Shown here piece after piece: positions 35,091-43,855 of a stretch of 64,000 nt of DNA. The DNA is from Actinacidiphila bryophytorum (lineage in GTDB: Bacteria > Actinomycetota > Actinomycetes > Streptomycetales > Streptomycetaceae). Where the stretch lies: contig NZ_JAFFIX010000011.1 of the NCBI RefSeq assembly GCF_016916835.1, positions 186,001 through 250,000 of the forward strand, written 5' to 3'. Numbering within the stretch: position 1 is the stretch's first letter; each line of letters begins with the position of its first letter. The translations under genes were made by a program, and so were the position numbers. Under the pieces are notes generated by a model. That model had not been told where the DNA came from, ran no database searches, and saw only the letters and a list, made by a program, of their open reading frames with translations.

Positions 35091-35504
35091 GTGAGCGTAT
35101 TCGACCAGCTGGGCGCCGGCCGGGACGCGGTGCGGCTGTGGTTCACGCCGAGCCGGGTCCAGGGCGAGGGCGAGACACCGGACTACCGGTTCTCGCTCGC
35201 CAACGAGCGGACCTTCCTGGCGTGGATCCGCACCGCGCTGGCCCTGATCGGCGGCGGCTTCGCCGTCGACCAGTTCCTCACCGACCACCTGACGCACTGG
35301 GCGCGGGTGACGCTGGCGCTCGCCCTGCTGGCCGGGGGTGTGGCCTGCACCCTGCGGGCGGTCAACCACTGGGTGCGGTGCGAGCGCGCCATGCGGCGCG
35401 GCGCGGACCTGCCGGTCTCCCGCTTCCCCGCGGTCCTCGCGCTGCTGGTCGCGGTGATCGCGGTCGCCATGGTCGCGGTGGTGCTCGTCGGCTGGGCCGG
35501 ATGA
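35091..35504 (+). CDS. DUF202 (YidH-type) membrane protein, longer partner
   Basis: A 137-aa protein with the DUF202 signature: PDYRFSLANERTFLAWIRTALALIGGGFAVDQFL (about residues 31-65), followed by two more membrane helices (79-96 and 112-134). The family is widespread and of unknown role. GTG at 35091 is the natural start. It overlaps the next DUF202 gene by 4 bp (ATGA), a conserved arrangement of paired DUF202 genes, which suggests a heteromer. Confidence 0.9.
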   Translation: MSVFDQLGAGRDAVRLWFTPSRVQGEGETPDYRFSLANERTFLAWIRTALALIGGGFAVDQFLTDHLTHWARVTLALALLAGGVACTLRAVNHWVRCERAMRRGADLPVSRFPAVLALLVAVIAVAMVAVVLVGWAG

Positions 35505-35827
35505 GCGCCGTACGCCACCCGGTCGAGACCGACCGGGACCCCGGGCTCCAGCCGGAGCGCACCCGGCTGGCCTGGCGGCGCACGACGCTGTCCTGCGCGG
35601 TCACCGCGGTCCTGGCGGGACGCCAGGTGCTGCACACCGGCGGCGCGTCCGCGGCCCTGGCGGCGAGCCTGGCCGCGCTGGTCTTCCTGGTCTTCCTCTG
35701 GCTCGCCCACCGCCGGATACTCCAGCTCGACGCGCCCCGCCCTGGCCTGCTGCCCGCCGCCTCCGCGCTGGCGGTGGTGGTGTGCATGCTGGCCCTCGCG
35801 GTCTTCGGCGCCGCGGTGGTGTGGTGA
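35501..35827 (+). CDS. DUF202 membrane protein, shorter partner
   Basis: A 108-aa protein with the DUF202 core DPGLQPERTRLAWRRTTLSCAVTAVLAGR (residues 13-41) and two further helices (47-68 and 82-107). The start ATG lies in the upstream stop (ATGA). It is convergent with the GntR-type regulator; the 64-bp gap contains direct repeats of GGCCCGGGTGCGC rather than a clear terminator. Confidence 0.9.
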   Translation: MSAVRHPVETDRDPGLQPERTRLAWRRTTLSCAVTAVLAGRQVLHTGGASAALAASLAALVFLVFLWLAHRRILQLDAPRPGLLPAASALAVVVCMLALAVFGAAVVW

Positions 35828-35891
35828 CCGGCCCGGCCCGGGTGCGCTGAGCAGTGCTCGGCCCGGGTGCGCCGAGCCCCCGGGCCGCCGG

Positions 35892-36620
35892 TCAGGGCGC
35901 CAGGATGTCCAGTTCGCGCAGGGCGCCCACGCAGACCTCGCGCATCAGGTCCTCCGCGGCCCGCGCGTCCCTGGCGCGTACCGCTTCTGCGACCTTCACG
36001 TGCAGGGTGACCGCGGGCGGGTCGGGGGCGGTGAACATCACATGGTGCTCGGTGCGCCCGGTCAGCACCTCGGCGACGACATCGCCGAGCCGGGCGAACA
36101 TCTCGTTGCCCGAGGCCTCCAGGACCACCCGGTGGAAGGCGATGTCGTGGACGAGGTAGGCGTCCAGGTCCGCGGCCCGGGCCGCGGCGGCCATCTCGGC
36201 TGCCAGCACGGTCAGTTCGCGGCACTGGCCGGGTGAGGCGGCCGCCGCGGCCAGCCCGGCGGCGACCGGCTCGACGGCGGTGCGCAGCATGGTGAGCGAG
36301 CGCAGCTGGCGGGAGCGGTCGGCGCCGGCGAGCCGCCACCGGATGACGGCCGGGTCGAAGACGTTCCACTCCTCGGTGCGGCGCACCGTGATGCCGACGC
36401 GGCGCCTGGTCTCCACCAGGTGCATCGCTTCGAGCACCCTGACGGCCTCGCGCACGACGGTGCGGGAGACCCCGTAGCGGGCCTCCAGTTCGTCGATGCG
36501 CAGCACCGTGCCGGGCGGATACCCGCCCGAGGCGATGGCCGGGCCGAGTTCGGCCAGGACCCGGGAGTGCAGGCCGCCGCCTTCGTCCTGCCCGTCCCGC
36601 CGGGATTCCTGCTGTGACAT
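35892..36620 (-). CDS. gntR: FadR/GntR-family regulator of the gluconate genes
   Basis: A 242-aa regulator. Residues 15-80 are the GntR winged HTH (LHSRVLAELGPAIASGGYPPGTVLRIDELEARYGVSRTVVREAVRVLEAMHLVETRRRVGITV) and residues 110-230 an all-helical FCD effector domain, with candidate metal/ligand residues Asp/His in DAYLVHDIAFHRVVL and His in VTLHVKV. It is divergent from gluconokinase and its permease, with palindromes in the shared 147-bp gap, so control of gluconate uptake with gluconate or 6-phosphogluconate as signal is a reasonable inference. The symbol rests on context. Confidence 0.88.
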   Translation of the reverse strand: MSQQESRRDGQDEGGGLHSRVLAELGPAIASGGYPPGTVLRIDELEARYGVSRTVVREAVRVLEAMHLVETRRRVGITVRRTEEWNVFDPAVIRWRLAGADRSRQLRSLTMLRTAVEPVAAGLAAAAASPGQCRELTVLAAEMAAAARAADLDAYLVHDIAFHRVVLEASGNEMFARLGDVVAEVLTGRTEHHVMFTAPDPPAVTLHVKVAEAVRARDARAAEDLMREVCVGALRELDILAP

Positions 36621-36644
36621 GACGACAGCCTAAGCGTCGGCACA

Positions 36645-36688
36645 GTCATATGACTTTTACGTCACAGGCACTTGAATAAGTAGTACTT
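36645..36688. promoter_or_regulatory. Operator-like palindromes in the gntR-gntK gap
   Basis: Perfect 10-bp palindrome GTCATATGAC (36645-36654), an overlapping inverted repeat TGAC-N6-GTCA (36651-36664), and AAGTA-G-TACTT (36678-36688). They lie in a less GC-rich stretch between the divergent regulator and gluconokinase genes, where a GntR-type dimer would bind. Which one is the operator is undecided. Confidence 0.5.
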
Positions 36689-36767
36689 AAGGTGTTCAGT
36701 GGTCGCCACACGCACCGCAGGAAGCGGCACGCGGCACATACGTACGGATGACGTGGAGGCACACGCA

Positions 36768-37280
36768 ATGACGGCTGGACCCGCACCGCGGCCGGTGATC
36801 GTGGTCATGGGAGTGTCCGGGTCCGGCAAGTCGACGGTCGGCGGCCTGCTGGCCGAACGGCTCGGTGTGCCCTACGCGGAGGCCGACGACTTCCACCCGG
36901 CGGCCAACATCGCCAAGATGTCGGCCGGCCACCCGCTGGACGACGCCGACCGGGCGCCCTGGCTGGACGCCATAGCCGAGTGGATCACCGGGCGCGGCGA
37001 CCTGGGCGGCGTCGTCAGCTGCTCGGCGCTGCGCCGCCGCTACCGCGACCGGCTGCGCGCCGGTACGACCCCGGTCTTCTTCCTCCACCTCGACGGCTCC
37101 CCCGAGCTGATCGCCGCCCGGCTGGCCGCCAGGATGCAGCACTTCATGCCGCCCGGGCTGCTCGACTCGCAGTTCGCCGCGCTCGAACCGCTGGCCCCCG
37201 ACGAGGCCGGCGCCGTCGTCACGATCGACGGCGGCCCGCAGCAGATCACCGAACGCGCCCTGGCCGCCGTCCCCCGCTGA
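36768..37280 (+). CDS. gntK: Gluconokinase
   Basis: A 170-aa P-loop kinase of the GntK/thermoresistant gluconokinase type that makes 6-phosphogluconate from gluconate. The Walker A loop is GVSGSGKST (residues 15-23); EADDFHPAANIAKMSAGHPLDDADRAPWLDAI (39-70) is the diagnostic gluconokinase segment, and HFMPPGLLDSQFAALEPL is the usual C-terminal motif. ATG at 36768 has GGAGG upstream; earlier in-frame starts lie in the promoter region. It is followed 64 bp later by the gluconate permease and both are probably controlled by the divergent GntR. Confidence 0.97.
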   Translation: MTAGPAPRPVIVVMGVSGSGKSTVGGLLAERLGVPYAEADDFHPAANIAKMSAGHPLDDADRAPWLDAIAEWITGRGDLGGVVSCSALRRRYRDRLRAGTTPVFFLHLDGSPELIAARLAARMQHFMPPGLLDSQFAALEPLAPDEAGAVVTIDGGPQQITERALAAVPR

Positions 37281-37344
37281 CCCGGCCGGGCCGCGCCCTG
37301 CCGCCTCCGTAACCCCGTATCCCCGTCCCCCCCTTGGAGTACCC

Positions 37345-38742
37345 GTGTCCGCACTCAGCGTCGAGCTGCTGGCCGCCGCCACGCCCCCGCAGATAGCCGA
37401 CGCCGGCAACACCCGGCTCGCCCTGGCCGCGCTCGCCGGCATCGCCGTCATCGTGCTGCTCATCACCCGCTGGAAGGTGCACGCCTTCCTCGCCCTGACC
37501 ATCGGCTCCGGAGTGCTCGGCAGTGTGGCGGGCGCCCCGCTGGCCAAGACCGTCACCAGCTACTCCACCGGGCTCGGTAACACGGTGGCCAGCGTCGGCA
37601 CGCTGATCGCGCTCGGCGCGATCCTCGGCAAGCTGCTCGCCGACTCCGGCGGCGCCGACCAGATCGTCGACACGATCCTGGCGAGGACCAGCGAGAAGCG
37701 GCTGCCGTGGGCCATGGCCCTGATCGCGGGCCTGGTCGGGCTGCCGCTCTTCTTCGAGATCGGCATCGTCATCCTGATCCCCGTGGTGCTGCTGGTCGCC
37801 CGGCGCAGCGGCCAGTCGCTGATCAGGATCGGCATCCCGGCACTGGCCGGCCTGTCGGTGATGCACGGCCTGGTGCCGCCGCACCCCGGGCCGCTGGCCG
37901 CGATCAGCGCGATCCACGCGGACATGGGCACCACCCTCGCGCTCGGCGTGCTGGTCGCGCTGCCCACCCTGGCCATCGCGGGGCCGCTGTTCGGCAGGGT
38001 CGCGGCCGGCTGGGTGGACGTGGTGCCGCCGGAGCGCCTGACGCCGGCCCGCGCCTCCGACGACCTCGATCGGCGGCCGAGCTTCGCCGCCACGGTGTGC
38101 ACGATGCTGCTGCCCGTGGTGCTGATGCTGGCCAAGGCGCTGGCCGACGTCATCGTCGACGACCAGAGCAGCCTGGCCTACCGGGTCTTCGACGTCATCG
38201 GCACCCCGCTGATCGCGCTGCTGGCCGCCGTGGTGGTGGCGATGTTCACCCTCGGCCGGGCCGCCGGCTTCAGCAAGGACAGGATCTCCTCGACGGTGGA
38301 CTCCTCGCTCGGCCCGATCGCCGGCATCCTGCTGATCGTCGGCGCGGGCGGCGGCTTCAAGCAGACACTGATCGACTGCGGCGTCGGCCAGATGATCCTG
38401 GACTGGTCCAAGGACTGGCACATCTCCGCCCTCTTCCTCGCCTGGCTGATCGCGGTGCTGATCCGGGTCGCGACCGGCTCCGCGACGGTGGCGATCATCT
38501 CGGCGGCCGGCCTGGTGGCACCGCTGGCCGAGGGCATGTCGTCCACCCACACCGCGCTGCTGGTGCTGTCGGTCGGCGCCGGGTCGCTGTTCTTCTCGCA
38601 CGTCAACGACGCCGGCTTCTGGCTGGTGAAGGAGTACTTCGGGATGGACGTCCCGCAGACCCTCAAGACGTGGTCGGTGATGGAAACGGTCATCTCGGTG
38701 GTCACGCTCGGGTTCGTGATGCTGCTGTCGCTGGTGATGTGA
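37345..38742 (+). CDS. gntP: Gluconate:H+ symporter (GntP family)
   Basis: A 465-aa permease with about 12-14 membrane helices. Family-typical segments are visible: LGAILGKLLADSGGADQIVDTIL, LIAGLVGLPLFFEIGIVILIPVVL, GLSVMHGLVPPHPGPLAAI and NDAGFWLVKEYFGM near the C-terminus. It imports gluconate or related sugar acids for the adjacent kinase. The GTG start lies 8-9 nt after CTTGGAG. A convergent 14-bp terminator follows. Confidence 0.96.
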   Translation: MSALSVELLAAATPPQIADAGNTRLALAALAGIAVIVLLITRWKVHAFLALTIGSGVLGSVAGAPLAKTVTSYSTGLGNTVASVGTLIALGAILGKLLADSGGADQIVDTILARTSEKRLPWAMALIAGLVGLPLFFEIGIVILIPVVLLVARRSGQSLIRIGIPALAGLSVMHGLVPPHPGPLAAISAIHADMGTTLALGVLVALPTLAIAGPLFGRVAAGWVDVVPPERLTPARASDDLDRRPSFAATVCTMLLPVVLMLAKALADVIVDDQSSLAYRVFDVIGTPLIALLAAVVVAMFTLGRAAGFSKDRISSTVDSSLGPIAGILLIVGAGGGFKQTLIDCGVGQMILDWSKDWHISALFLAWLIAVLIRVATGSATVAIISAAGLVAPLAEGMSSTHTALLVLSVGAGSLFFSHVNDAGFWLVKEYFGMDVPQTLKTWSVMETVISVVTLGFVMLLSLVM

Positions 38743-38760
38743 CGCGTCCGCACATGCGCA

Positions 38761-38793
38761 AGGGGCGGCGGGCCGTTGCGGCCCGCCGCCCCT
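38761..38793. terminator. Bidirectional terminator between gntP and gudD
   Basis: Perfect 14-bp stem AGGGGCGGCGGGCC / GGCCCGCCGCCCCT closed by GTTGC, between the convergent permease and dehydratase genes. Confidence 0.85.
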
Positions 38794-38805
38794 GTGTGCC
38801 CGGGG

Positions 38806-40143
38806 TCACCAGCGCGGTACGGCCGGGGTGCGCCATTCGGGGTCGGCCTTGCGCATCGCGGCGGCGTCGTCGCGGTCCCGCATCGTGCCGTCGTCGTCCA
38901 GCCAGCGCTGGTGCAGCGCCTTGAGCGCGTCCCGGTCCAGCTCCACGCCGAGCCCGGGCAGGTCGCTGACGGCCAGCGCGCCGCCGGTGAAGACATGGCG
39001 CTCGGTGATGACGTCCTCGGTCTGCCAGGGGTAGTGCGAGTCGCAGGCGTAGTCCAGGTTGGGCACGGTGGCGGCGACATGCGTCATGGCGGCCAGGCTG
39101 ATGCCCAGGTGGGTGTTGGAGTGCATCGACAGGCCGACGCCGAAGGTGCGGCAGATCGCGGCCAGCTGCTGGGTGTTGCGCAGGCCGCCCCAGTAGTGGT
39201 GGTCGGACAGCACCACCTGGACGGCGTCGCGCGCGAAGGCCTCCTTGATCTCCTGGAAGGTCGTCACGCACATGTTGGTGGCCAGCGGCACATCCGTGCC
39301 CGCCGAGACGTCCGCCATCCGCCCGGTGCCGCTGGCCGGGTCCTCCAGGTACTCCAGCACCTCGCCCAGCTCCTCCGCGACCCGCAGCGAGGTCTCCACC
39401 GACCAGGCGCCGTTGGGGTCGAGCCGCAGCGGCTTGCCGGGGAAGGCCTCGGCCAGTGCGCGGACGGCGGCGATCTCCTGCTCGGGCGGGAAGACGCCGC
39501 CCTTGAGCTTGAAGGAGCCGAAGCCGTAGCGGTCGGCGAAGCGGCGGGCCTGGGCGACCACACCTGCCGGGTCGAGGGCGGCGCCCCAGTCGTCGGCCTC
39601 GCCCTGGCCCTGGGGGTGCTCGGCGAGCCGGTAGAAGAGGTAGGCGCTGTAGTCCACGGCGTCGCGGACCTTGCCGCCGAGCAGCGCGTGCACGGGCAGG
39701 CCGAGCTGCTTGCCGAGCGCGTCGAGGCAGGCGACCTCGAAGCCGGAGATCACCGAAAGACGCAGCTTGTCGGCGGTCTGCACCCCGCGCAGCCCGCCGA
39801 CGTCGACGGAGTCCGACACCTCGGCGGGGTCGCCGCACACCGCTTCCGCGAGGGTGAACAGCCCGTTCAGATCGGTGACCCGGTGGCCGGGCAGCGCCTC
39901 GGCCAGGGGTGCGGCGAGGTCCAGATAACGGGTGTCGCCGTACGTCTCGCCCACCCCGGACGTACCGTCGGCGGTGACGACCTCGATGATGAGCCGGGGG
40001 GTGTAGGGCTGGTGGACGCCCTGGGTGTTGAGCAGCGGCGGGTCGGCGATGAGGATGGGGGTCAGCCGCACCTCGGCGACCGTGAACGCGTCGGATGGAC
40101 CCGCCGGGTCCGCTGTCTGCATATATGAATCACGTTCACCCAT
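38806..40143 (-). CDS. gudD: Glucarate dehydratase (enolase superfamily)
   Basis: A 445-aa enolase-superfamily enzyme of the glucarate dehydratase group, which removes water from D-glucarate (and L-idarate) to give 5-keto-4-deoxyglucarate. Visible are the KxK base motif (GFGSFKLKGGVFPPEQE), the metal ligand region LRLDPNGAW, the second ligand stretch LEDPASG, and the catalytic-His segment GVGLSMHSNTHLGISLAAMTH, all at normal spacing. The start is uncertain: neither ATG at 40143 nor one seven codons later has a Shine-Dalgarno; the transcript may be leaderless. It extends the gluconate/sugar-acid theme, though no keto-deoxyglucarate dehydratase is beside it. Confidence 0.93.
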   Translation of the reverse strand: MGERDSYMQTADPAGPSDAFTVAEVRLTPILIADPPLLNTQGVHQPYTPRLIIEVVTADGTSGVGETYGDTRYLDLAAPLAEALPGHRVTDLNGLFTLAEAVCGDPAEVSDSVDVGGLRGVQTADKLRLSVISGFEVACLDALGKQLGLPVHALLGGKVRDAVDYSAYLFYRLAEHPQGQGEADDWGAALDPAGVVAQARRFADRYGFGSFKLKGGVFPPEQEIAAVRALAEAFPGKPLRLDPNGAWSVETSLRVAEELGEVLEYLEDPASGTGRMADVSAGTDVPLATNMCVTTFQEIKEAFARDAVQVVLSDHHYWGGLRNTQQLAAICRTFGVGLSMHSNTHLGISLAAMTHVAATVPNLDYACDSHYPWQTEDVITERHVFTGGALAVSDLPGLGVELDRDALKALHQRWLDDDGTMRDRDDAAAMRKADPEWRTPAVPRW

Positions 40144-40217
40144 AAGACCGGAGCGTAGGCGTGAAACCCCTTACCCGTCAACGCGGACGGCAGGCACAGG
40201 CGGGGAACTGGACGACA

Positions 40218-40233
40218 TACCGACCAGTCGGTA
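40218..40233. promoter_or_regulatory. TetR-type operator before the phosphotransferase/ACAD genes
   Basis: Perfect inverted repeat TACCGAC-CA-GTCGGTA, 10 bp upstream of the ATG at 40244, so a bound repressor would block transcription start or elongation. It shares CAGTCGGT with the site at 47045-47061. Confidence 0.65.
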
Positions 40234-40243
40234 CGATTCACGC

Positions 40244-41302
40244 ATGAGTGAATCCGACAGTCCCCGGGGCCTGGACCTGGACCGGCTCCGCCGCCATCTC
40301 GACCGGCGGCGCCCCGGACTCGTGACCGGCGAACTGCAGGCCGCGCTGATCCAGGGCGGGCGCTCCAACCTCACCTACCGGGTCACCGACGGCAGCTCCA
40401 CCTGGGTGGTGCGCCGCCCGCCGCTCGGCCATGTGCTCGCCACCGCCCACGACATGGGCCGCGAGCACCGGGTGATCAGCGCACTGGCCCCCACCCCCGT
40501 CCCGGTGCCGGGCACCGTGCTGCTGTGCGAGGACCCCGAGGTCATCGGAGCCCCCTTCTACGTCATGGACTTCGTCGAGGGCACCCCCTACCGCGGCGAG
40601 GACGAACTGGTCGCCCTCGGACCCGAGCGGACCAGGGCGATCGCGCTCACCCTGGTCGACACCCTGGTCGACCTGCACGCCGTGGACCCCGGCAGCGTCG
40701 GACTCGCCGACTTCGGGCGCCCCGAAGGCTTCCTCGACCGGCAGCTGCGGCGCTGGGGCAAGCAGCTCGACGCCTCGCGCAGCCGCGACCTGCCCGGCAT
40801 CGACGAACTCCACGCGGGCCTCGGCAGGGCGCTGCCGCACTCCCCCGCGCCGACCGTCGTGCACGGCGACTACCGGCTCGACAACGTGCTCTTCGACGGC
40901 GGCGACCGGCTCACCGCCGTCCTGGACTGGGAGATGTCCACCCTCGGCGACCCCCTCACCGACATCGGACTGCTCGTCATGTACGGCGAGCAGCACGACA
41001 TCCCCGGCTTCCCCGTCCCCACCGCGGGCGGCGCCCCCGGCCACCCCCGCGCCGGTGAGATCGTCCAGCGGTACGCCGCCAGGTCCGGCCGCGACGTCTC
41101 CGCCGTCGACTGGTACACCGCCTTCGCCTACTTCAAGATCGCCGTGATCCTCGAAGGCATCCACTACCGCTGGACCCTCGGCCAGACCCTCGGCCCGGGG
41201 TTCGACCGCATCGGCACCGTCGTCCCGCTCTTCATCGAACGCGGGCTGAGCAAACTCCAGGACCACGCCCGCGACCGGGCGGCATCGCACCAGGAGGACT
41301 GA
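40244..41302 (+). CDS. Aminoglycoside-phosphotransferase-fold kinase linked to acyl-CoA dehydrogenase
   Basis: A 352-aa APH-fold phosphotransferase with ALIQGGRSNLTYRVTD (nucleotide-binding loop), the catalytic Brenner motif VVHGDYRLDNVLF (about residues 204-216) and the metal Asp in AVLDWEMSTLGDPLTD. It is of the type found fused N-terminally to acyl-CoA dehydrogenase in ACAD10/ACAD11 and as FadE-linked phosphotransferases in actinomycetes, where it phosphorylates a 4-hydroxyacyl-CoA. The true start is ATG 40244 (MSESDSPRGLDLD); the longer frame runs through the operator. The acyl-CoA dehydrogenase gene follows 5 bp later, so the two probably act in sequence. Confidence 0.92.
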   Translation: MSESDSPRGLDLDRLRRHLDRRRPGLVTGELQAALIQGGRSNLTYRVTDGSSTWVVRRPPLGHVLATAHDMGREHRVISALAPTPVPVPGTVLLCEDPEVIGAPFYVMDFVEGTPYRGEDELVALGPERTRAIALTLVDTLVDLHAVDPGSVGLADFGRPEGFLDRQLRRWGKQLDASRSRDLPGIDELHAGLGRALPHSPAPTVVHGDYRLDNVLFDGGDRLTAVLDWEMSTLGDPLTDIGLLVMYGEQHDIPGFPVPTAGGAPGHPRAGEIVQRYAARSGRDVSAVDWYTAFAYFKIAVILEGIHYRWTLGQTLGPGFDRIGTVVPLFIERGLSKLQDHARDRAASHQED

Positions 41303-41307
41303 CCACG

Positions 41308-42522
41308 ATGGACTTCGCCTTCGACACCAGGACCGAGGAGCTGCGGTCGGAACTGGCCGCCTTCCTCGACGAGCACATCTACCCGGCAGAGGCCGTCTTC
41401 GCCGAGCAGCACGAGCAGGCGGGACCCGACGCCCACTGGTCCGTACCCCCGGTGGTGGCAGAGCTGAAGGCCGAGGCCAGGCGGCGCGGCCTGTGGAACC
41501 TCTTCCTGCCCGGCGAGCACGGGGCCGGCCTGACCAACCTGCAGTACGCCCCGCTCGCCGAACTCACCGGCCGCAGCCCCTTCCTGGCCCCGACCGCACT
41601 CAACTGCGCGGCCCCCGACACCGGGAACATGGAAGTCCTCGCCGAGTTCGGCACCCCCGCCCAGCGCAAGGAGTGGCTGGAGCCGCTGCTCGCCGGCGAG
41701 ATCCGCTCGGCCTTCGCCATGACCGAGCCCGACGTCGCCTCCTCCGACGCCACCAACATCGAGACCCGCATCGAACGCGACGGCGACTCCTATGTCGTCA
41801 ACGGCCGCAAGTGGTACATCTCCGGGGCCATGAACCCCGACTGCGCCGTCTTCATCGTCATGGGCAAGACCGACCCGGCCGCCGACCGGCACCGCCAGCA
41901 GAGCCAGATCCTCGTCCCGCGGGACACCCCCGGCGTGGAGATCCGCCGCGGCATGCGGCTGTTCGGCTACGACGACGCCGACCACGGCGGCCACGCGGAA
42001 GTCGTCTTCCGGGACGTCAGGGTGCCTGCCGACAACCTCATCGGCGAGGAGGGCGGCGGCTTCGCCATCGCCCAGGCCCGGCTCGGCCCCGGCCGCATCC
42101 ACCACTGCATGCGGCTCATCGGCATGGCCGAGCGCGCCCTGGAACTCATGTGCCGCCGCGCCAACGCCCGCATCGCCTTCGGCAAGCCGCTGGCCGCGCA
42201 AGGCGTGGTGCAGGAGTGGATCGCCGACTCCCGGGTCGAGATCGAGCAGCTGCGGCTGCTCGTGCTCAAGACGGCGTGGCTGATGGACACGGTGGGCAAC
42301 CAGGGGGCGCACACGGAGATCCAGGCGATCAAGATCGCCACGCCGGCCGGGGTGCAGCGGATCATCGACCGTGCGATCCAGGCGCATGGGGCGGGAGGGG
42401 TCTCCCAGGATTTCCCGCTGGCGCGGCTCTGGTCCGGTGCGCGTAGCCTGCGGCTCGCTGATGGCCCGGACGAGGTCCACCGCCGTTCTCTCGCCAGGCG
42501 CGAGCTCGCCCGCTACGCGTAG
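41308..42522 (+). CDS. Acyl-CoA dehydrogenase (ACAD10/11-like)
   Basis: A 404-aa flavoprotein with the complete acyl-CoA dehydrogenase layout: N-terminal helical domain, FAD/substrate-binding beta domain (AFAMTEPDVASSDATNIETRIERDGDSYVVNGRKWYISGA) and C-terminal helical domain (LGPGRIHHCMRLIGMAERALELM ... GGVSQDFPLARLWSGARSLRLADGPDEVH). The R-I-H-H and DGPDEVH segments are characteristic of ACAD10/11 dehydrogenases that act after 4-phosphoryl transfer. It follows the phosphotransferase by 5 bp, consistent with a two-enzyme 4-hydroxy acid degradation unit. A repeat array separates it from the convergent MDR gene. Confidence 0.95.
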   Translation: MDFAFDTRTEELRSELAAFLDEHIYPAEAVFAEQHEQAGPDAHWSVPPVVAELKAEARRRGLWNLFLPGEHGAGLTNLQYAPLAELTGRSPFLAPTALNCAAPDTGNMEVLAEFGTPAQRKEWLEPLLAGEIRSAFAMTEPDVASSDATNIETRIERDGDSYVVNGRKWYISGAMNPDCAVFIVMGKTDPAADRHRQQSQILVPRDTPGVEIRRGMRLFGYDDADHGGHAEVVFRDVRVPADNLIGEEGGGFAIAQARLGPGRIHHCMRLIGMAERALELMCRRANARIAFGKPLAAQGVVQEWIADSRVEIEQLRLLVLKTAWLMDTVGNQGAHTEIQAIKIATPAGVQRIIDRAIQAHGAGGVSQDFPLARLWSGARSLRLADGPDEVHRRSLARRELARYA

Positions 42523-42532
42523 GGGGCTGCCA

Positions 42533-42852
42533 CTTGCAGTGGCGTCGCGTCTTTCCCCCGATGGCGGGTTGCGCGCCCAGTTCCCCGCGCCCCTGGGTGG
42601 GTGCCATTTGCTGTGGCGTTGCTTCTTTCCCGCTCCTCGGGTTGCGCGCAGTTCCCCGCGCCCCTGATGGTTGCCCTCTCACGCAGAGCTGGCGCTTTCA
42701 GGCGGCGCCCTCTGCGCGAGAGGGTGAGCGTTTTTCAGGGGCGCGGGGAACTGCGCGACCAGCCCGCGCCGGGCGGAAGAAAGGCAACGCCACAGCAAGT
42801 GGCAATCACCTACCCGCCCCCACCGCACCGGAAGGTGCAAGCGCGCCCCCGG
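42533..42852. repeat. Streptomyces-type GC repeat array at a convergent junction
   Basis: A 330-bp gap without genes that holds at least three copies of AGTTCCCCGCGCCCCTG: direct at 42579-42595 and 42650-42666, inverted at 42736-42752. Flanking parts of the unit (CCACTTGC/GTGGCGTTGC and its complement) repeat as well, so the two orientations can pair into a large stem-loop. The unit at 42721-42812 has an identical 37-bp run (42721-42757) to one at 48762-48798. It may act as a bidirectional terminator. Confidence 0.75.
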
Positions 42853-43836
42853 TCAGGGGTGGAGGGCCAGGCGGCCCGTGGTGCGGCCGGCGGCGACGGA
42901 GGTGACCGCGGCCGGGGCCGCGGAGAGGGGGAGCCGGGCGGAGACGAGCGGGCGTACCGCTCCCGACGCGGCAAGCCGCGTCAGCTCCTCGTGCGCCCCC
43001 CGCACAGCGCCCGGCTCGCGCGCGGCGTAGAGCCCCCAGTGCAGCCCGAGGATCGAGTAGTTCTTGACCAGCGCATGGTTCAGGCCGGGGGACGGCACCG
43101 TACCGCCGGCGAAGCCGACGACGACGATGCGCCCCTCGAAGGCGATGCACTTGGTGGAGCGGGTGTAGGCGTCACCGCCGACCGGGTCGTAGACGACGTC
43201 GGCGCCGCGACCGCCGGTGGCCTCCTTCACCACCGCGACGAAGTCCTCCGCGTGGCGGTCGACGACGACGTCTGCTCCGAGTTCGCGTGCAGCCTCGGCC
43301 TTGTCGGGGCCGCCGACGACCCCGATGACGGTGGCGCCCGCGGCTTTGCCGAGCTGGACGGCCGCGCTGCCGACCCCGCCTGCTGCGGCGTGGACGAGCA
43401 GCGTCTCGCCGGGCTGCAGCCCGGCACGCCGGTGCAGCCCGAACCACCCGGTCTGGTAGCCGATGTGCAGCACCGCGGCTTCGGCGTCGTCCAGTGCCTC
43501 TGGCGCGGGCAGCACACCCGCGGCGGGCACGACGGCGTATTCGGCGAAGGCGCCGCCCGGCAGCGCGGCGGGGCTGATGACCCGGGCGCCTGCGTCCAGG
43601 CCGGTCACACCGGCGCCGAGCGCGGCGACCTCGCCGCACATCTCCACGCCGGGCGTGAAGGGCAGCGGCGGACGGATCTGGTATTCGCCGCGGCACAGCA
43701 TCGCGTCGGGGAAGTTGACCCCGGCGGCCCGTACCCGCAGCAGCACCTCGCCGGGTCCCGGCTCGGGGACGGGGACCTCGTCGAGCCGCATCGCCTCGTG
43801 CGGCTCGCCGGTGTGGTGGACGCGCCATGCCTTCAC
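42853..43836 (-). CDS. NADPH:quinone oxidoreductase-like MDR enzyme
   Basis: A 327-aa zinc-free medium-chain reductase. The GroES-like domain (GVNFPDAMLCRGEYQIRPPLPFTPGVEMCGEVAALGAGV) lacks the catalytic zinc Cys/His set; the Rossmann domain has LLVHAAAGGVGSAAVQLGKAAGATVIGVV (AxGGVG motif, from about residue 146). The likely reaction is NADPH-dependent reduction of a quinone, enone or enoyl-CoA; FadB-type actinomycete proteins of this group are often in fatty acid operons. It is the last gene of the SDR-ligase-TetR-MDR operon, 19 bp after the regulator. Confidence 0.93.
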   Translation of the reverse strand: MKAWRVHHTGEPHEAMRLDEVPVPEPGPGEVLLRVRAAGVNFPDAMLCRGEYQIRPPLPFTPGVEMCGEVAALGAGVTGLDAGARVISPAALPGGAFAEYAVVPAAGVLPAPEALDDAEAAVLHIGYQTGWFGLHRRAGLQPGETLLVHAAAGGVGSAAVQLGKAAGATVIGVVGGPDKAEAARELGADVVVDRHAEDFVAVVKEATGGRGADVVYDPVGGDAYTRSTKCIAFEGRIVVVGFAGGTVPSPGLNHALVKNYSILGLHWGLYAAREPGAVRGAHEELTRLAASGAVRPLVSARLPLSAAPAAVTSVAAGRTTGRLALHP

Positions 43837-43855
43837 GCTGGGACTCCCGGTGGGG

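Noticed and set aside
35828..35891. Terminator between DUF202 and gntR
   Set aside because: The gap has direct GGCCCGGGTGCGC repeats but no hairpin long enough to call.
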